The position numbers were made by a program, and so were the translations under genes. Below are positions 1 to 5,246 of a stretch of DNA of 5,312 bases, piece by piece. The stretch comes from Marinilabilia sp. UBA5340 (lineage in GTDB: Bacteria; Bacteroidota; Bacteroidia; Bacteroidales; Marinilabiliaceae). Position 1 is the first letter of the stretch, and each line of letters begins with the position of its first letter. A model generated the notes under the pieces. The model worked only from the letters and a program-made list of their open reading frames with translations. It was not told the DNA's origin and made no database searches. The stretch spans positions 1 to 5,312 of the forward strand of contig DHQK01000135.1 in the NCBI GenBank assembly GCA_002411085.1, in the 5' to 3' direction.

Positions 1-14
1 ATGCACGGCACACC

Positions 15-51
15 AAAAAAAGAAGGATCATAAAAAAATGAACCTTCTTTT
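15..51 (-). terminator. Rho-independent terminator of the M20 dipeptidase gene
   Basis: Arms 18-31 and 38-51 pair over 14 positions with a single A-A mismatch (27/42), closing a 6-base all-A loop (32-37 on the plus strand). Read on the minus strand, the hairpin runs into seven T residues (complement of 15-21), the form of an intrinsic terminator. It lies about 62 bases past the stop codon of the dipeptidase gene. The plus-strand side has no T-tract beyond the stem, so it works best in the minus direction. The stem is fairly AT-rich, with only five G-C pairs. Confidence 0.6.
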
Positions 52-113
52 ACATGAACATCCCCCACCAGGAGAAAGCATAAAAAAATCCAGTCTAACG
101 CCGAGCTGTATAT

Positions 114-1475
114 TTAACCGGCATAATACTTATAAAAATATGGAATGGTTTCAATACCCTTGAAAAACTGTTCCAGCGGATAATTTTCATTGGGACTGTG
201 AATGGCATCACTTTCCAGCCCAAAGCCCATAAGCACAGACTTAATTCCCAATATTTGCTCAAAAGTTGAAATAATTGGAATAGACCCACCACTCCGTACA
301 GGAACAGGGCGCTTCCCAAATGTTTTTTCATAGGCCTTTTCTGCAGCACTATATGCCGGCATATCAATAGGACAAACATAGGCCTGGCCTCCATGTAGAA
401 CAGACACCTCTACTTTAACGGATTTGGGAGCAACCGATTCGAAATAATCTTTAAACTGCTTTGCTATTTTATGATGATCCTGATTGGGTACAAGACGTGA
501 GGAAATTTTGGCATGCGCTTTTGAAGGCAAAACCGTCTTGGCCCCTTCTCCTGTGAATCCTCCCCAAATCCCACAAACATCAAAAGAAGGACGAATTCCG
601 GTTCGCTCCTGAGTAGTATACCCTTTCTCCCCCTGAAGCTCCTCTACTTTTATTGCTTTCTTGTATTCTTCCTCATTAAAAGGAGCCTGCGCCATCAACT
701 CCCGCTCTTCCTTACTTACTTCCAACACATCATCATAAAAACCTGGAACAGTCACCCGTCCCTGATCATCAATGAGATCACCGATCATCTTTGAAAGCAC
801 ATTAATCGGATTGGCCACTGCGCCTCCATATATTCCGGAGTGCAGGTCTCTGCTGGGGCCGGTAACATCAACCTGCCAATAGGCAAGCCCTCGAAGACCG
901 GTGGTAATGGAAGGGGTTTTTGGCCCAAGCATGGAGGTATCTGAGACAAGTATCACGTCAGCTTTCAACAACTCCTTATTATTCTCACAAAACTCCGGAA
1001 GATTTTCGGATCCGATTTCTTCTTCCCCTTCAATAAGAAACTTCACGTTGCACTTGAGCTGATTGGTTTTCACCAGGTATTCAAAAGCTTTCGCATGCAT
1101 AAATGCCTGACCTTTATCATCGTCTGCTCCTCTTGCCCATATTTTCCCGTCTTTGATCACAGGTTCAAATGGATCGGTGTCCCACAACTCCACCGGATCA
1201 ACAGGCATCACATCTGTGTGTCCATACACCAATACTGTTGGGGCATTATCATCAACTTTCTTTTCCCCATAAACCACCGGATGCCCTTTGGTCTCCATCA
1301 CCTCTGCCCTGTCGGCACCGGCATCAAGGAGCACCTGTTTCCACTTCTCTGAAGCCCGGCGCATATCTTCTTTATGCGTAGAATCACTGCTAATAGATGG
1401 AATTCTAATCAGCTCGAACAACTCTTCGAGGAACCGGTCTTTATTCTCTTCAATGTATTGTTTAATGTCTTGCAT
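114..1475 (-). CDS. M20 family metallodipeptidase (carnosinase/CNDP-like), cytosolic
   Basis: This 453-residue protein is a zinc-dependent M20 peptidase that should cleave dipeptides or short peptides in the cytosol. The family's metal and catalytic residues are all visible: H86 and D88 in GHTDV; the bridging D119 in GADDDKG; general base E152 and ligand E153 in EGEEEIGS; D179 in VSDTSM; H212 in DLHSG; R328 in SSRLVP; the GGSIP loop (396-400); and the last zinc ligand H426 in HSPNEN. The order is catalytic domain, then lid/dimerisation domain (about 196-350), then the rest of the catalytic domain, as in carnosinase-like enzymes, and the length is normal for them. There is no signal peptide. 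The ATG at 1475 opens with a normal M20 N-terminal helix; the sequence before it is A-rich without a clear Shine-Dalgarno. It is transcribed alone, away from the DUF302 gene. The exact substrate cannot be read from the sequence; other M20 amidohydrolases are less likely given the dipeptidase-type motifs. Confidence 0.93.
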   Translation of the reverse strand: MQDIKQYIEENKDRFLEELFELIRIPSISSDSTHKEDMRRASEKWKQVLLDAGADRAEVMETKGHPVVYGEKKVDDNAPTVLVYGHTDVMPVDPVELWDTDPFEPVIKDGKIWARGADDDKGQAFMHAKAFEYLVKTNQLKCNVKFLIEGEEEIGSENLPEFCENNKELLKADVILVSDTSMLGPKTPSITTGLRGLAYWQVDVTGPSRDLHSGIYGGAVANPINVLSKMIGDLIDDQGRVTVPGFYDDVLEVSKEERELMAQAPFNEEEYKKAIKVEELQGEKGYTTQERTGIRPSFDVCGIWGGFTGEGAKTVLPSKAHAKISSRLVPNQDHHKIAKQFKDYFESVAPKSVKVEVSVLHGGQAYVCPIDMPAYSAAEKAYEKTFGKRPVPVRSGGSIPIISTFEQILGIKSVLMGFGLESDAIHSPNENYPLEQFFKGIETIPYFYKYYAG

Positions 1476-1537
1476 GTTATTGTTGTTTTATTTGATGGTT
1501 CACATTTCAGTTATAGAAAAGTATAACCCGGAAGATT

Positions 1538-1545
1538 CAAAAATA
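1538..1545 (-). promoter_or_regulatory. Possible -7 promoter element for the M20 dipeptidase gene
   Basis: On the minus strand this reads TATTTTTG, a full match to the Bacteroidota housekeeping -7 consensus TAnnTTTG. It would give a leader of roughly 55 bases before the ATG at 1475. The upstream TTTG (-33) element is not clear: the nearest candidate is TTTC (1569-1572 on the plus strand), about 23 bases away, slightly beyond the usual 19-21. The region is AT-rich, so a chance match is possible. Confidence 0.35.
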
Positions 1546-1626
1546 GTTCGGATTATTTTTCCCACATCGAAATTAAGGAAAAACCATTTGAATGGGAATG
1601 AGGGATGTCAAGTTTATAATTCATCA

Positions 1627-1688
1627 GCATAATGTCCACTAGTTATAATGAAACACGTCCAAAAAAACTAAAAGTTCCAACATTATGC
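1627..1688. repeat. Short inverted repeat, 9-bp arms
   Basis: GCATAATGT at 1627-1635 is the exact reverse complement of ACATTATGC at 1680-1688, with 44 bases between. The pairing does not extend beyond the arms. It sits just left of the degenerate palindrome at 1708-1770. It could be the edge of a decayed element or a binding site, but arms this short and AT-rich can arise by chance. Confidence 0.25.
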
Positions 1689-1707
1689 GAATCCAACGAT
1701 AAAGAGA

Positions 1708-1770
1708 AGACACAAAGGTCACAGAGAACAAAATTGCAAAGCGGTTTTTGACTCCGTGCTCGCTGTGGTT
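1708..1770. repeat. Degenerate palindromic intergenic repeat (CACAAAGG...CACAGAG type)
   Basis: Arm 1708-1726 (AGACACAAAGGTCACAGAG) pairs with 1752-1770 (CTCCGTGCTCGCTGTGGTT) at 12 Watson-Crick and 2 G-U positions of 19. Inside it, 1729-1737 and 1741-1750 pair again (CAAAA with TTTTG, GC with GC), so the whole 63 bases can fold as one imperfect hairpin. The words CACAAAGG, CACAGAG and CTGTGGTTA resemble dispersed intergenic repeats I know from Bacteroidota and other bacteria, but I could not check copies. The mismatches suggest an old, decaying copy. There is no T-tract and no gene ends here, so it is not a terminator. Confidence 0.5.
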
Positions 1771-1883
1771 ACTCAATTGGCATATTCACAATGTGTACAA
1801 CACTATATGCATTAAAGACAATATATAAGCACTATGATTTGTTCCATCTAAGAATACTGAACATTTCGATACATCTAAATGTT

Positions 1884-1891
1884 TTAATTTG
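1884..1891 (+). promoter_or_regulatory. Possible -7 promoter element for the DUF302 gene
   Basis: TTAATTTG matches the Bacteroidota -7 consensus TAnnTTTG at all but the second base and lies 28 bases before the ATG. A weak -33-like TTTC (1864-1867) is only 16 bases upstream, shorter than the usual 19-21. Just before the start the sequence is purine-rich (AAAGAGAA, 1907-1914), which may act as the ribosome binding site. Confidence 0.25.
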
Positions 1892-1919
1892 AAATTTTAT
1901 TAACCCAAAGAGAATTATC

Positions 1920-2372
1920 ATGAAAAAATTATTTGTTCTACAGCTCATTTTCATCATCACAATGAGCTCAGGCATAGCACAACAGACTGTCTATGAAAAA
2001 GAAAGCAGACTCGGTTTTCAGGAAACAGTAAACACACTGAAGGAAAAAGCCGCAGAGAAAGGATGGGCTATTCCCGCCGAACATGACATGCAGGCCATTT
2101 TAAAAAAGAGAGACAAAGATGTACTGCCCTCTACAATACTGGTGCTCTGCAATGCCGAATTTGCATACGCTCTACTGAAAAATGACGATACCCGTAAGTC
2201 ACAAACGATGCTTCCCTGTAGGGTTGCCATTTATGAAAAGAAAGATGGCAAAACTTACGTTGCCTGGAGTAACTATGAAAAAACAGGTGTTAAAGTGGCA
2301 CCAAAAGGAGAGAGCATATTTAAAGACATCTCAGACGGCTTAATAGAAATCACGTCTTCGGTGACCAAGTAA
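1920..2372 (+). CDS. Secreted DUF302 domain protein
   Basis: This 150-residue protein has a signal peptide (KK at 2-3, hydrophobic stretch 4-18), probably cut after A20 so that the mature protein starts QQTVY. The rest is one DUF302 domain. Visible marks are an N-terminal amphipathic segment (LGFQETVNTLKEKAAEKGW, 31-49), the AEHDMQAILKKR stretch (53-64), LVLCNAE with C77, the LLKND segment, and MLPCRVAIYEKKDGKTYVAW (97-116) with C100. The two cysteines sit where DUF302 proteins usually have them, although the common CNP is CNA here. The family's biochemical role is not settled, so I give no activity. The predicted location is the periplasm or outside the inner membrane. It stands alone between two minus-strand genes, and its TAA starts the A-tract of the repeat/terminator that follows. 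The ATG is supported by the signal peptide beginning directly at it. Confidence 0.88.
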   Translation: MKKLFVLQLIFIITMSSGIAQQTVYEKESRLGFQETVNTLKEKAAEKGWAIPAEHDMQAILKKRDKDVLPSTILVLCNAEFAYALLKNDDTRKSQTMLPCRVAIYEKKDGKTYVAWSNYEKTGVKVAPKGESIFKDISDGLIEITSSVTK

Positions 2373-2506
2373 AAAAAAGGCTGTTTCAAAAGCATAATAC
2401 TCCAAATATTTGTCATGCTGAGCGTAGTCGAAACACCTGTATTTCAAATGAAATAATTCTTCGACAGGCTCAAAATGACATCAAAATTGAACTTTTGAGA
2501 CAGCCT
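2371..2506 (-). terminator. Terminator for yebC, probably bidirectional, formed by the palindromic repeat
   Basis: On the minus strand the outer stem of the repeat (2492-2506 pairing with 2378-2392) is followed by eight T residues (complement of 2371-2378), 27 bases after the yebC stop codon. This is the form of an intrinsic terminator, although its loop is very long and itself folded. In the plus direction the stem ends in CTTCTTAATAT, a weak U-tract, so it may also stop DUF302 transcription. The first As of the tract are part of the DUF302 TAA stop codon. Confidence 0.5.
2378..2506. repeat. Nested palindromic repeat element, 129 bases, Bacteroidota type
   Basis: Three stems are nested. The outer arms 2378-2392 (AGGCTGTTTCAAAAG) and 2492-2506 (CTTTTGAGACAGCCT) pair at 14 of 15 positions plus one G-U. 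The middle arms 2411-2432 (starting TGTCATGCTGAGCG) and 2460-2480 (ending GCTCAAAATGACA) pair at 18 positions with three mismatches and one bulge. The inner TATTTC/GAAATA (2440-2445 / 2450-2455) closes a 4-base loop. The TGTCATGCTGAGCG...GTCGAA and TTCGACAGGCTC words resemble a dispersed palindromic repeat I know from many Bacteroidota genomes. There is no room for a transposase, so it would be a non-autonomous, MITE- or REP-like element. I see no clear target-site duplication outside the outer arms. Confidence 0.72.
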
Positions 2507-2532
2507 CTTCTTAATATAATGCATAGGATAAA

Positions 2533-3243
2533 TTATCCCATATTATGAAAAACATTGGTCACATCATCATCATCCTCAAAACGCGCCAACAATTTTTCAA
2601 TATCAGCCGCTTGTTCCTCTGACAGAGGCCTGGACTCCTGGGGAATTCTTTCAAATTCAGCATTTTCAATTTCAAAGCCATTCTCTTCCAAATACTTCTG
2701 AACAGGACCAAAAGCCTCAAAATCCCCATAAATCATAATAAATTCATCTTCAGCAAAGACCTCCTGAACGCCTGAATCTATCAATTCCAGCTCCAGTTCT
2801 TCCAAATCAACTCCTTCTTTCATCTTCACCTTGAAGCTGCATTTGTGCTCGAACATATAATCGACACTTCCGGAAGTACCCAAAGAACCACCCGCTTTAT
2901 TGAAATAGCTTCGCACATTGGCAACGGTACGTGTGGGATTATCGGTAGCCGTCTCTACCAACACCGCAATACCATGAGGAGCATAGCCCTCATAAACAAC
3001 CTCCTTATAGTCGGCCTGATCTTTCCCCGAAGCTTTCTTAATGGCCCTTTCCACGTTATCCTTGGGCATATTGGCAGTCTTGGCATTCTGAATAAGCACG
3101 CGCAGACGGGGATTGGCAGCAGGATCGGGACCGCCACTTTTAACTGCAATAGCAATTTCACGACCTATTTTGGTAAATGTTTTGGCCATATTCCCCCATC
3201 TTTTGAGCTTTCTGGCCTTACGATATTCAAATGCGCGTCCCAT
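2533..3243 (-). CDS. yebC: YebC/PmpR/TACO1 family translation and regulatory protein
   Basis: This 236-residue cytosolic protein belongs to the YebC family. Members were first described as transcription regulators (PmpR), and their mitochondrial relative TACO1 aids translation; bacterial members have more recently been linked to relief of ribosome stalling at proline runs. Visible marks are the basic N-terminus (MGRAFEYRKARKLKRWG, 1-17), AKTFTKIGREIAIAVKSGG (20-38), NMPKDNVERAIKKASGKD (58-75), YEGYAPHGIAVLVE (84-97), the family signature TDNPTRTVANVR (100-111), NKAGGSLGTSGSV (115-127), and an acidic C-terminal stretch (FEDDDDV, 222-228). An in-frame TTG at 3270 would add nine residues, but the ATG at 3243 gives the N-terminus known from Bacteroidota homologues and is preceded by an A-rich AAAAAAGATAAAA leader. 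Its length is usual. It is transcribed alone, divergently from the esterase gene and convergently with DUF302. Whether this copy acts on DNA or the ribosome cannot be told here. Confidence 0.95.
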   Translation of the reverse strand: MGRAFEYRKARKLKRWGNMAKTFTKIGREIAIAVKSGGPDPAANPRLRVLIQNAKTANMPKDNVERAIKKASGKDQADYKEVVYEGYAPHGIAVLVETATDNPTRTVANVRSYFNKAGGSLGTSGSVDYMFEHKCSFKVKMKEGVDLEELELELIDSGVQEVFAEDEFIMIYGDFEAFGPVQKYLEENGFEIENAEFERIPQESRPLSEEQAADIEKLLARFEDDDDVTNVFHNMG

Positions 3244-3286
3244 TTTTATCTTTTTTAAAACAAAATTCAACCAATTTTTAGCGACG

Positions 3287-3294
3287 CAAATTTA
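3287..3294 (-). promoter_or_regulatory. Probable -7 promoter element for yebC
   Basis: On the minus strand this reads TAAATTTG followed by C, a full match to the Bacteroidota TAnnTTTG element. It lies 43 bases upstream of the yebC ATG, giving a short leader of about 35-40 bases. No TTTG is visible at the expected -33 spacing. The placement just upstream of a start codon favours it over chance. Confidence 0.45.
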
Positions 3295-3463
3295 AAGCTG
3301 TTTTTTATAAAATGTCCTTTCGATGGGGATAAAATTTAAAAACTCCGTAATTCGTATTCTCTAAATAGCTTGAAGAAGTGTTGTCTTGGGACACAATAAC
3401 CACCCCCTAACCTGACAATAAACTTATATAAAGCATATTAAGAAAAAACAAAACGGCATTTAA

Positions 3464-3487
3464 GAGTGTTTTATCTTAAAAACACTC
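3464..3487 (+). promoter_or_regulatory. Perfect 9-bp hairpin upstream of the esterase gene
   Basis: GAGTGTTTT (3464-3472) and AAAACACTC (3479-3487) are exact reverse complements around the loop ATCTTA. The hairpin ends 35 bases before the GTG start at 3523. It has no T-tract on either side, and no gene ends nearby, so a terminator is unlikely. It could be a leader hairpin affecting translation or mRNA stability, or an operator for a dimeric regulator. The rest of the 3244-3522 gap shows only the yebC promoter motif; no clear TAnnTTTG promoter for the esterase was found. Confidence 0.4.
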
Positions 3488-3522
3488 AAATTCTTTAGTC
3501 ATTCACCCTCATATAAGAAGCC

Positions 3523-4452
3523 GTGAATTCAAAAACATTGACAATTATCATCCTGGGCCTTTTCGTAGCTTTGGCTTCCCCTGGCCAGAACATCAACAGA
3601 AACGAACCCCTGAAATATTTAGCTTTGGGAGATTCATACACTATCGGGCAGAGCGTTCCTGAGAGTGAGCGCTGGCCTGTTCAGCTGGCCAGCGTTTTAC
3701 AATTACAGGAAGTTTCAATTGAAGAAGTTAGAATTATTGCCCAAACCGGATGGAGAACAGACAATCTGAGAAACGCTATTGAAAATGCAAATCTGAATTC
3801 AGCTTACAATCTTGTATCTTTATTAATCGGAGTGAATAATCAATATCAGGGAGGAAGCATTTCGACCTATTCTCAGGAATTTGAGGAATTGTTGCAAACG
3901 GCCATTGAACTTGCTGGTAATAAAAAATCCAATGTACTGGTGGTCTCCATACCGGATTATGCTTATACTCCTTTTGGAAATGAATCGGCAACTATCAGCA
4001 GGGAAATAGATCAATTCAATGCCGTCAACAGGAATATTTCAGAACGCTACGGAGTTGCCTACCACAACATCACACCTATTTCGCGCCGTGGCCTGGCGGA
4101 ACCTGATCTTGTAGCCGACGATGGACTTCATCCAAGCGGAGAACAGTATAAACTATGGGTTAATCAAATTGCCGGAGCACTCAACATTCAGGATGATACT
4201 AACCTGGAAGAATTACAGATTCGGTATAATCTAAACATTACAAACAGGCATCTGATTTTCAACGCTCCGGATGTCGTGGATTTGAAAATTTATGAATTAT
4301 CAGGAAAGTTGGTTCTCCATAGAAAAGATCTTACCCCATCAATGAATCATAAAATAAACCTGACCGGGCTCAAAACAGGTATTTACATTCTAAATATCGG
4401 AAACGACAAAGCTGCAGGCATCTCCCAAAAGTTCATCATTTCAGAACAATAA
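3523..4452 (+). CDS. Secreted SGNH/GDSL esterase with C-terminal T9SS sorting domain
   Basis: This 309-residue protein is an SGNH hydrolase, a serine esterase or lipase fold. A signal peptide (about 1-21, hydrophobic 6-18) is probably cut before Q22. The hydrolase domain spans about 30-222. Block I is ALGDSYT with nucleophile S38; block II has G76 in TGWRT; block III is LIGVNNQ with N105, where GxND is the usual form; block V is DDGLHPS with D200 and H203. A linker (about 223-250) leads to a C-terminal domain with the type IX secretion (Por) sorting pattern: VDLKIYELSGKLV (252-264), LTGLKTGIYILNI (280-292) and the end KFIISEQ. The protein is thus probably carried across the outer membrane to the surface or medium. 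A TAA at 3514-3516 limits the start; the GTG at 3523 gives a complete signal peptide, while a TTG at 3538 would shorten it. The substrate, an acyl or acetyl ester of a lipid or glycan, is unknown. Confidence 0.9.
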   Translation: MNSKTLTIIILGLFVALASPGQNINRNEPLKYLALGDSYTIGQSVPESERWPVQLASVLQLQEVSIEEVRIIAQTGWRTDNLRNAIENANLNSAYNLVSLLIGVNNQYQGGSISTYSQEFEELLQTAIELAGNKKSNVLVVSIPDYAYTPFGNESATISREIDQFNAVNRNISERYGVAYHNITPISRRGLAEPDLVADDGLHPSGEQYKLWVNQIAGALNIQDDTNLEELQIRYNLNITNRHLIFNAPDVVDLKIYELSGKLVLHRKDLTPSMNHKINLTGLKTGIYILNIGNDKAAGISQKFIISEQ

Positions 4453-4501
4453 AAAAGGTCGTTGCATCAGAGAAAAAACAAATCAACTCCTGCAACGACC
4501 T
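4451..4501. terminator. Shared terminator between the convergent esterase and DUF3109 genes
   Basis: AGGTCGTTGCA (4456-4466) and TGCAACGACCT (4491-4501) pair perfectly over 11 bp, with a 24-base loop. On the minus strand the stem is followed by six T residues (complement of 4451-4456, one shared with the stem), 22 bases after the DUF3109 stop. On the plus strand it is followed by GAATATTATTTT, a looser T-rich run, so it can probably end both transcripts. The esterase TAA stop overlaps the A-tract. Confidence 0.75.
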
Positions 4502-4523
4502 GAATATTATTTTCACGCCGAAT

Positions 4524-5123
4524 CTATTCCGACTGTTCTGTTTTTGCAGCTTCCATCTTTTCTAGTTCTTTGGCTACATCCTCCATCTCTTCATAAAAGC
4601 GTTCTCCATATTTTCGAATCAAAGGTTCTTTCAAAAAACGAAAAACAGGCAGCCCAATTTGTTTTCCAAGTTCACGGGCAGGGTTACAAACCGGCCAGAC
4701 ATGATAGTTAAGGGCCTCATAGTTGGGATACTTATCCACTCGTATAGGATAAAGATGGCAGGATACCGGCTTTTTAAAATCAACGAGCCCTTCATTATGT
4801 GCTTTCTCGATGGCACATTTGCACACTCCTTCTCCATCAAAATAAGTATACACACACTCCCGTCCGTGAATAATTGGAGTTACTTTGTCTCCATCGGCAT
4901 CGGTTTCCCATGTTCCCTTTTTCTCAATAATATCTATTGCCTCGGGCGAAAGCAGATGCTTAATTTTGGGATAGACCTTATCCAGAATCACCGTCTCGCT
5001 CTCTTCAAGAGGGGCACCCGACTCACCTTCCACGCAACAGCTTCCAAGGCATTTGGGCAAATCGCACAAAAAATGCTCCTTGAAAACATCCAGACTAATG
5101 ATCTTGTCGTCAATTTGAACCAT
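4524..5123 (-). CDS. DUF3109 family cysteine-rich protein, possible metal or Fe-S binder
   Basis: This 199-residue protein matches DUF3109, a family I know mainly from Bacteroidota and whose role is unknown. It has nine cysteines in conserved-looking groups: C20, C25, C29 and C30 in the FLCDLPKCLGSCCVEGE segment, then C90 (GRECVY), C101 and C103 (GVCKCAIE), C122 (VSCHLYPIRV) and C146 (VWPVCNPA). This grouping resembles the YkgJ-like zinc or Fe-S binding proteins, so metal binding is a fair inference but not shown. There is no signal peptide or membrane segment, so it is probably cytosolic. The C-terminus (about 175-199) is a charged E/K-rich helix. The start MVQIDDKIISLD at the ATG (5121-5123) resembles other family members, with a purine-rich AGAGAGAAG upstream. 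The stop is TAG. It stands alone, convergent with the esterase gene; the neighbours give no hint of its job. Confidence 0.88.
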   Translation of the reverse strand: MVQIDDKIISLDVFKEHFLCDLPKCLGSCCVEGESGAPLEESETVILDKVYPKIKHLLSPEAIDIIEKKGTWETDADGDKVTPIIHGRECVYTYFDGEGVCKCAIEKAHNEGLVDFKKPVSCHLYPIRVDKYPNYEALNYHVWPVCNPARELGKQIGLPVFRFLKEPLIRKYGERFYEEMEDVAKELEKMEAAKTEQSE

Positions 5124-5238
5124 TGATATTCTTCTCTCTACATTTTAGGATCTCTACAAATCAAAACTTCTGAGGTTCCAAAAATCAACAGGAACAAAAG
5201 TCCAATTTCAGAGAATCACTTTATTTGATTAAAAGCTG

Positions 5239-5246
5239 CAAAGTTA
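5239..5246 (-). promoter_or_regulatory. Probable -7 promoter element for the DUF3109 gene
   Basis: On the minus strand this reads TAACTTTG followed by C, a full match to the Bacteroidota TAnnTTTG element in its common TTTGC context. It would give a leader of about 110 bases before the ATG at 5123. No clear TTTG stands at the -33 position. The long leader (5124-5232) holds no strong structure, only a 5-bp GTTCC/GGAAC pairing (5175-5179 / 5191-5195). From 5247 to the window end nothing else was recognised. Confidence 0.4.

Larger units (their letters stand above)
1476..1919. other. Divergent intergenic region, 444 bases, no convincing gene
   Basis: This gap separates the start codons of the divergent dipeptidase and DUF302 genes. 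The dipeptidase-proximal end holds a promoter-like motif (1538-1545) and the DUF302-proximal end another (1884-1891). Between them lie a 9-bp perfect inverted repeat (1627-1635 / 1680-1688) and a longer degenerate palindrome (1708-1770). A 45-codon plus-strand reading frame from the ATG at 1495 has no recognisable domain and overlaps the presumed dipeptidase promoter, so I do not call it. No tRNA, riboswitch or transposase remnant was recognised. Confidence 0.6.

Noticed and set aside
1288..1632. Plus-strand open frame of 114 codons overlapping the dipeptidase start
   Set aside because: It is mostly antisense to the well-supported M20 gene, has no recognisable domain, and its unique tail (from the ATG at 1495) covers the presumed dipeptidase promoter.
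1708..1770. CRISPR repeat or array
   Set aside because: Only one palindromic unit is present, with no regularly spaced direct repeats and no cas genes in the window.
1708..2506. The two intergenic repeats as ends of one mobile element carrying the DUF302 gene
   Set aside because: Their sequences are unrelated, each is a complete palindrome by itself, and there is no transposase or target duplication.
2845..3258. Plus-strand 137-codon frame antisense to yebC
   Set aside because: It is a shadow of the yebC coding frame: no domain, no signal, and yebC is conserved along its whole length.
3411..3440. CTGACA with 18-base spacing to TATTAA, resembling an E. coli sigma-70 promoter before the esterase gene
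   Set aside because: The main Bacteroidota sigma factor uses TTTG/TAnnTTTG, not these hexamers, and such AT-rich matches are easy to find by chance.
4659..5126. Plus-strand 155-codon frame antisense to the DUF3109 gene
   Set aside because: It mirrors the DUF3109 gene almost end to end and shows no family motif; the opposite strand has the conserved cysteine pattern.
5175..5195. GTTCC/GGAAC inverted repeat in the DUF3109 leader as a possible riboswitch or attenuator
   Set aside because: Only 5 bp of stem with an 11-base loop, no U-tract and no recognisable riboswitch core.
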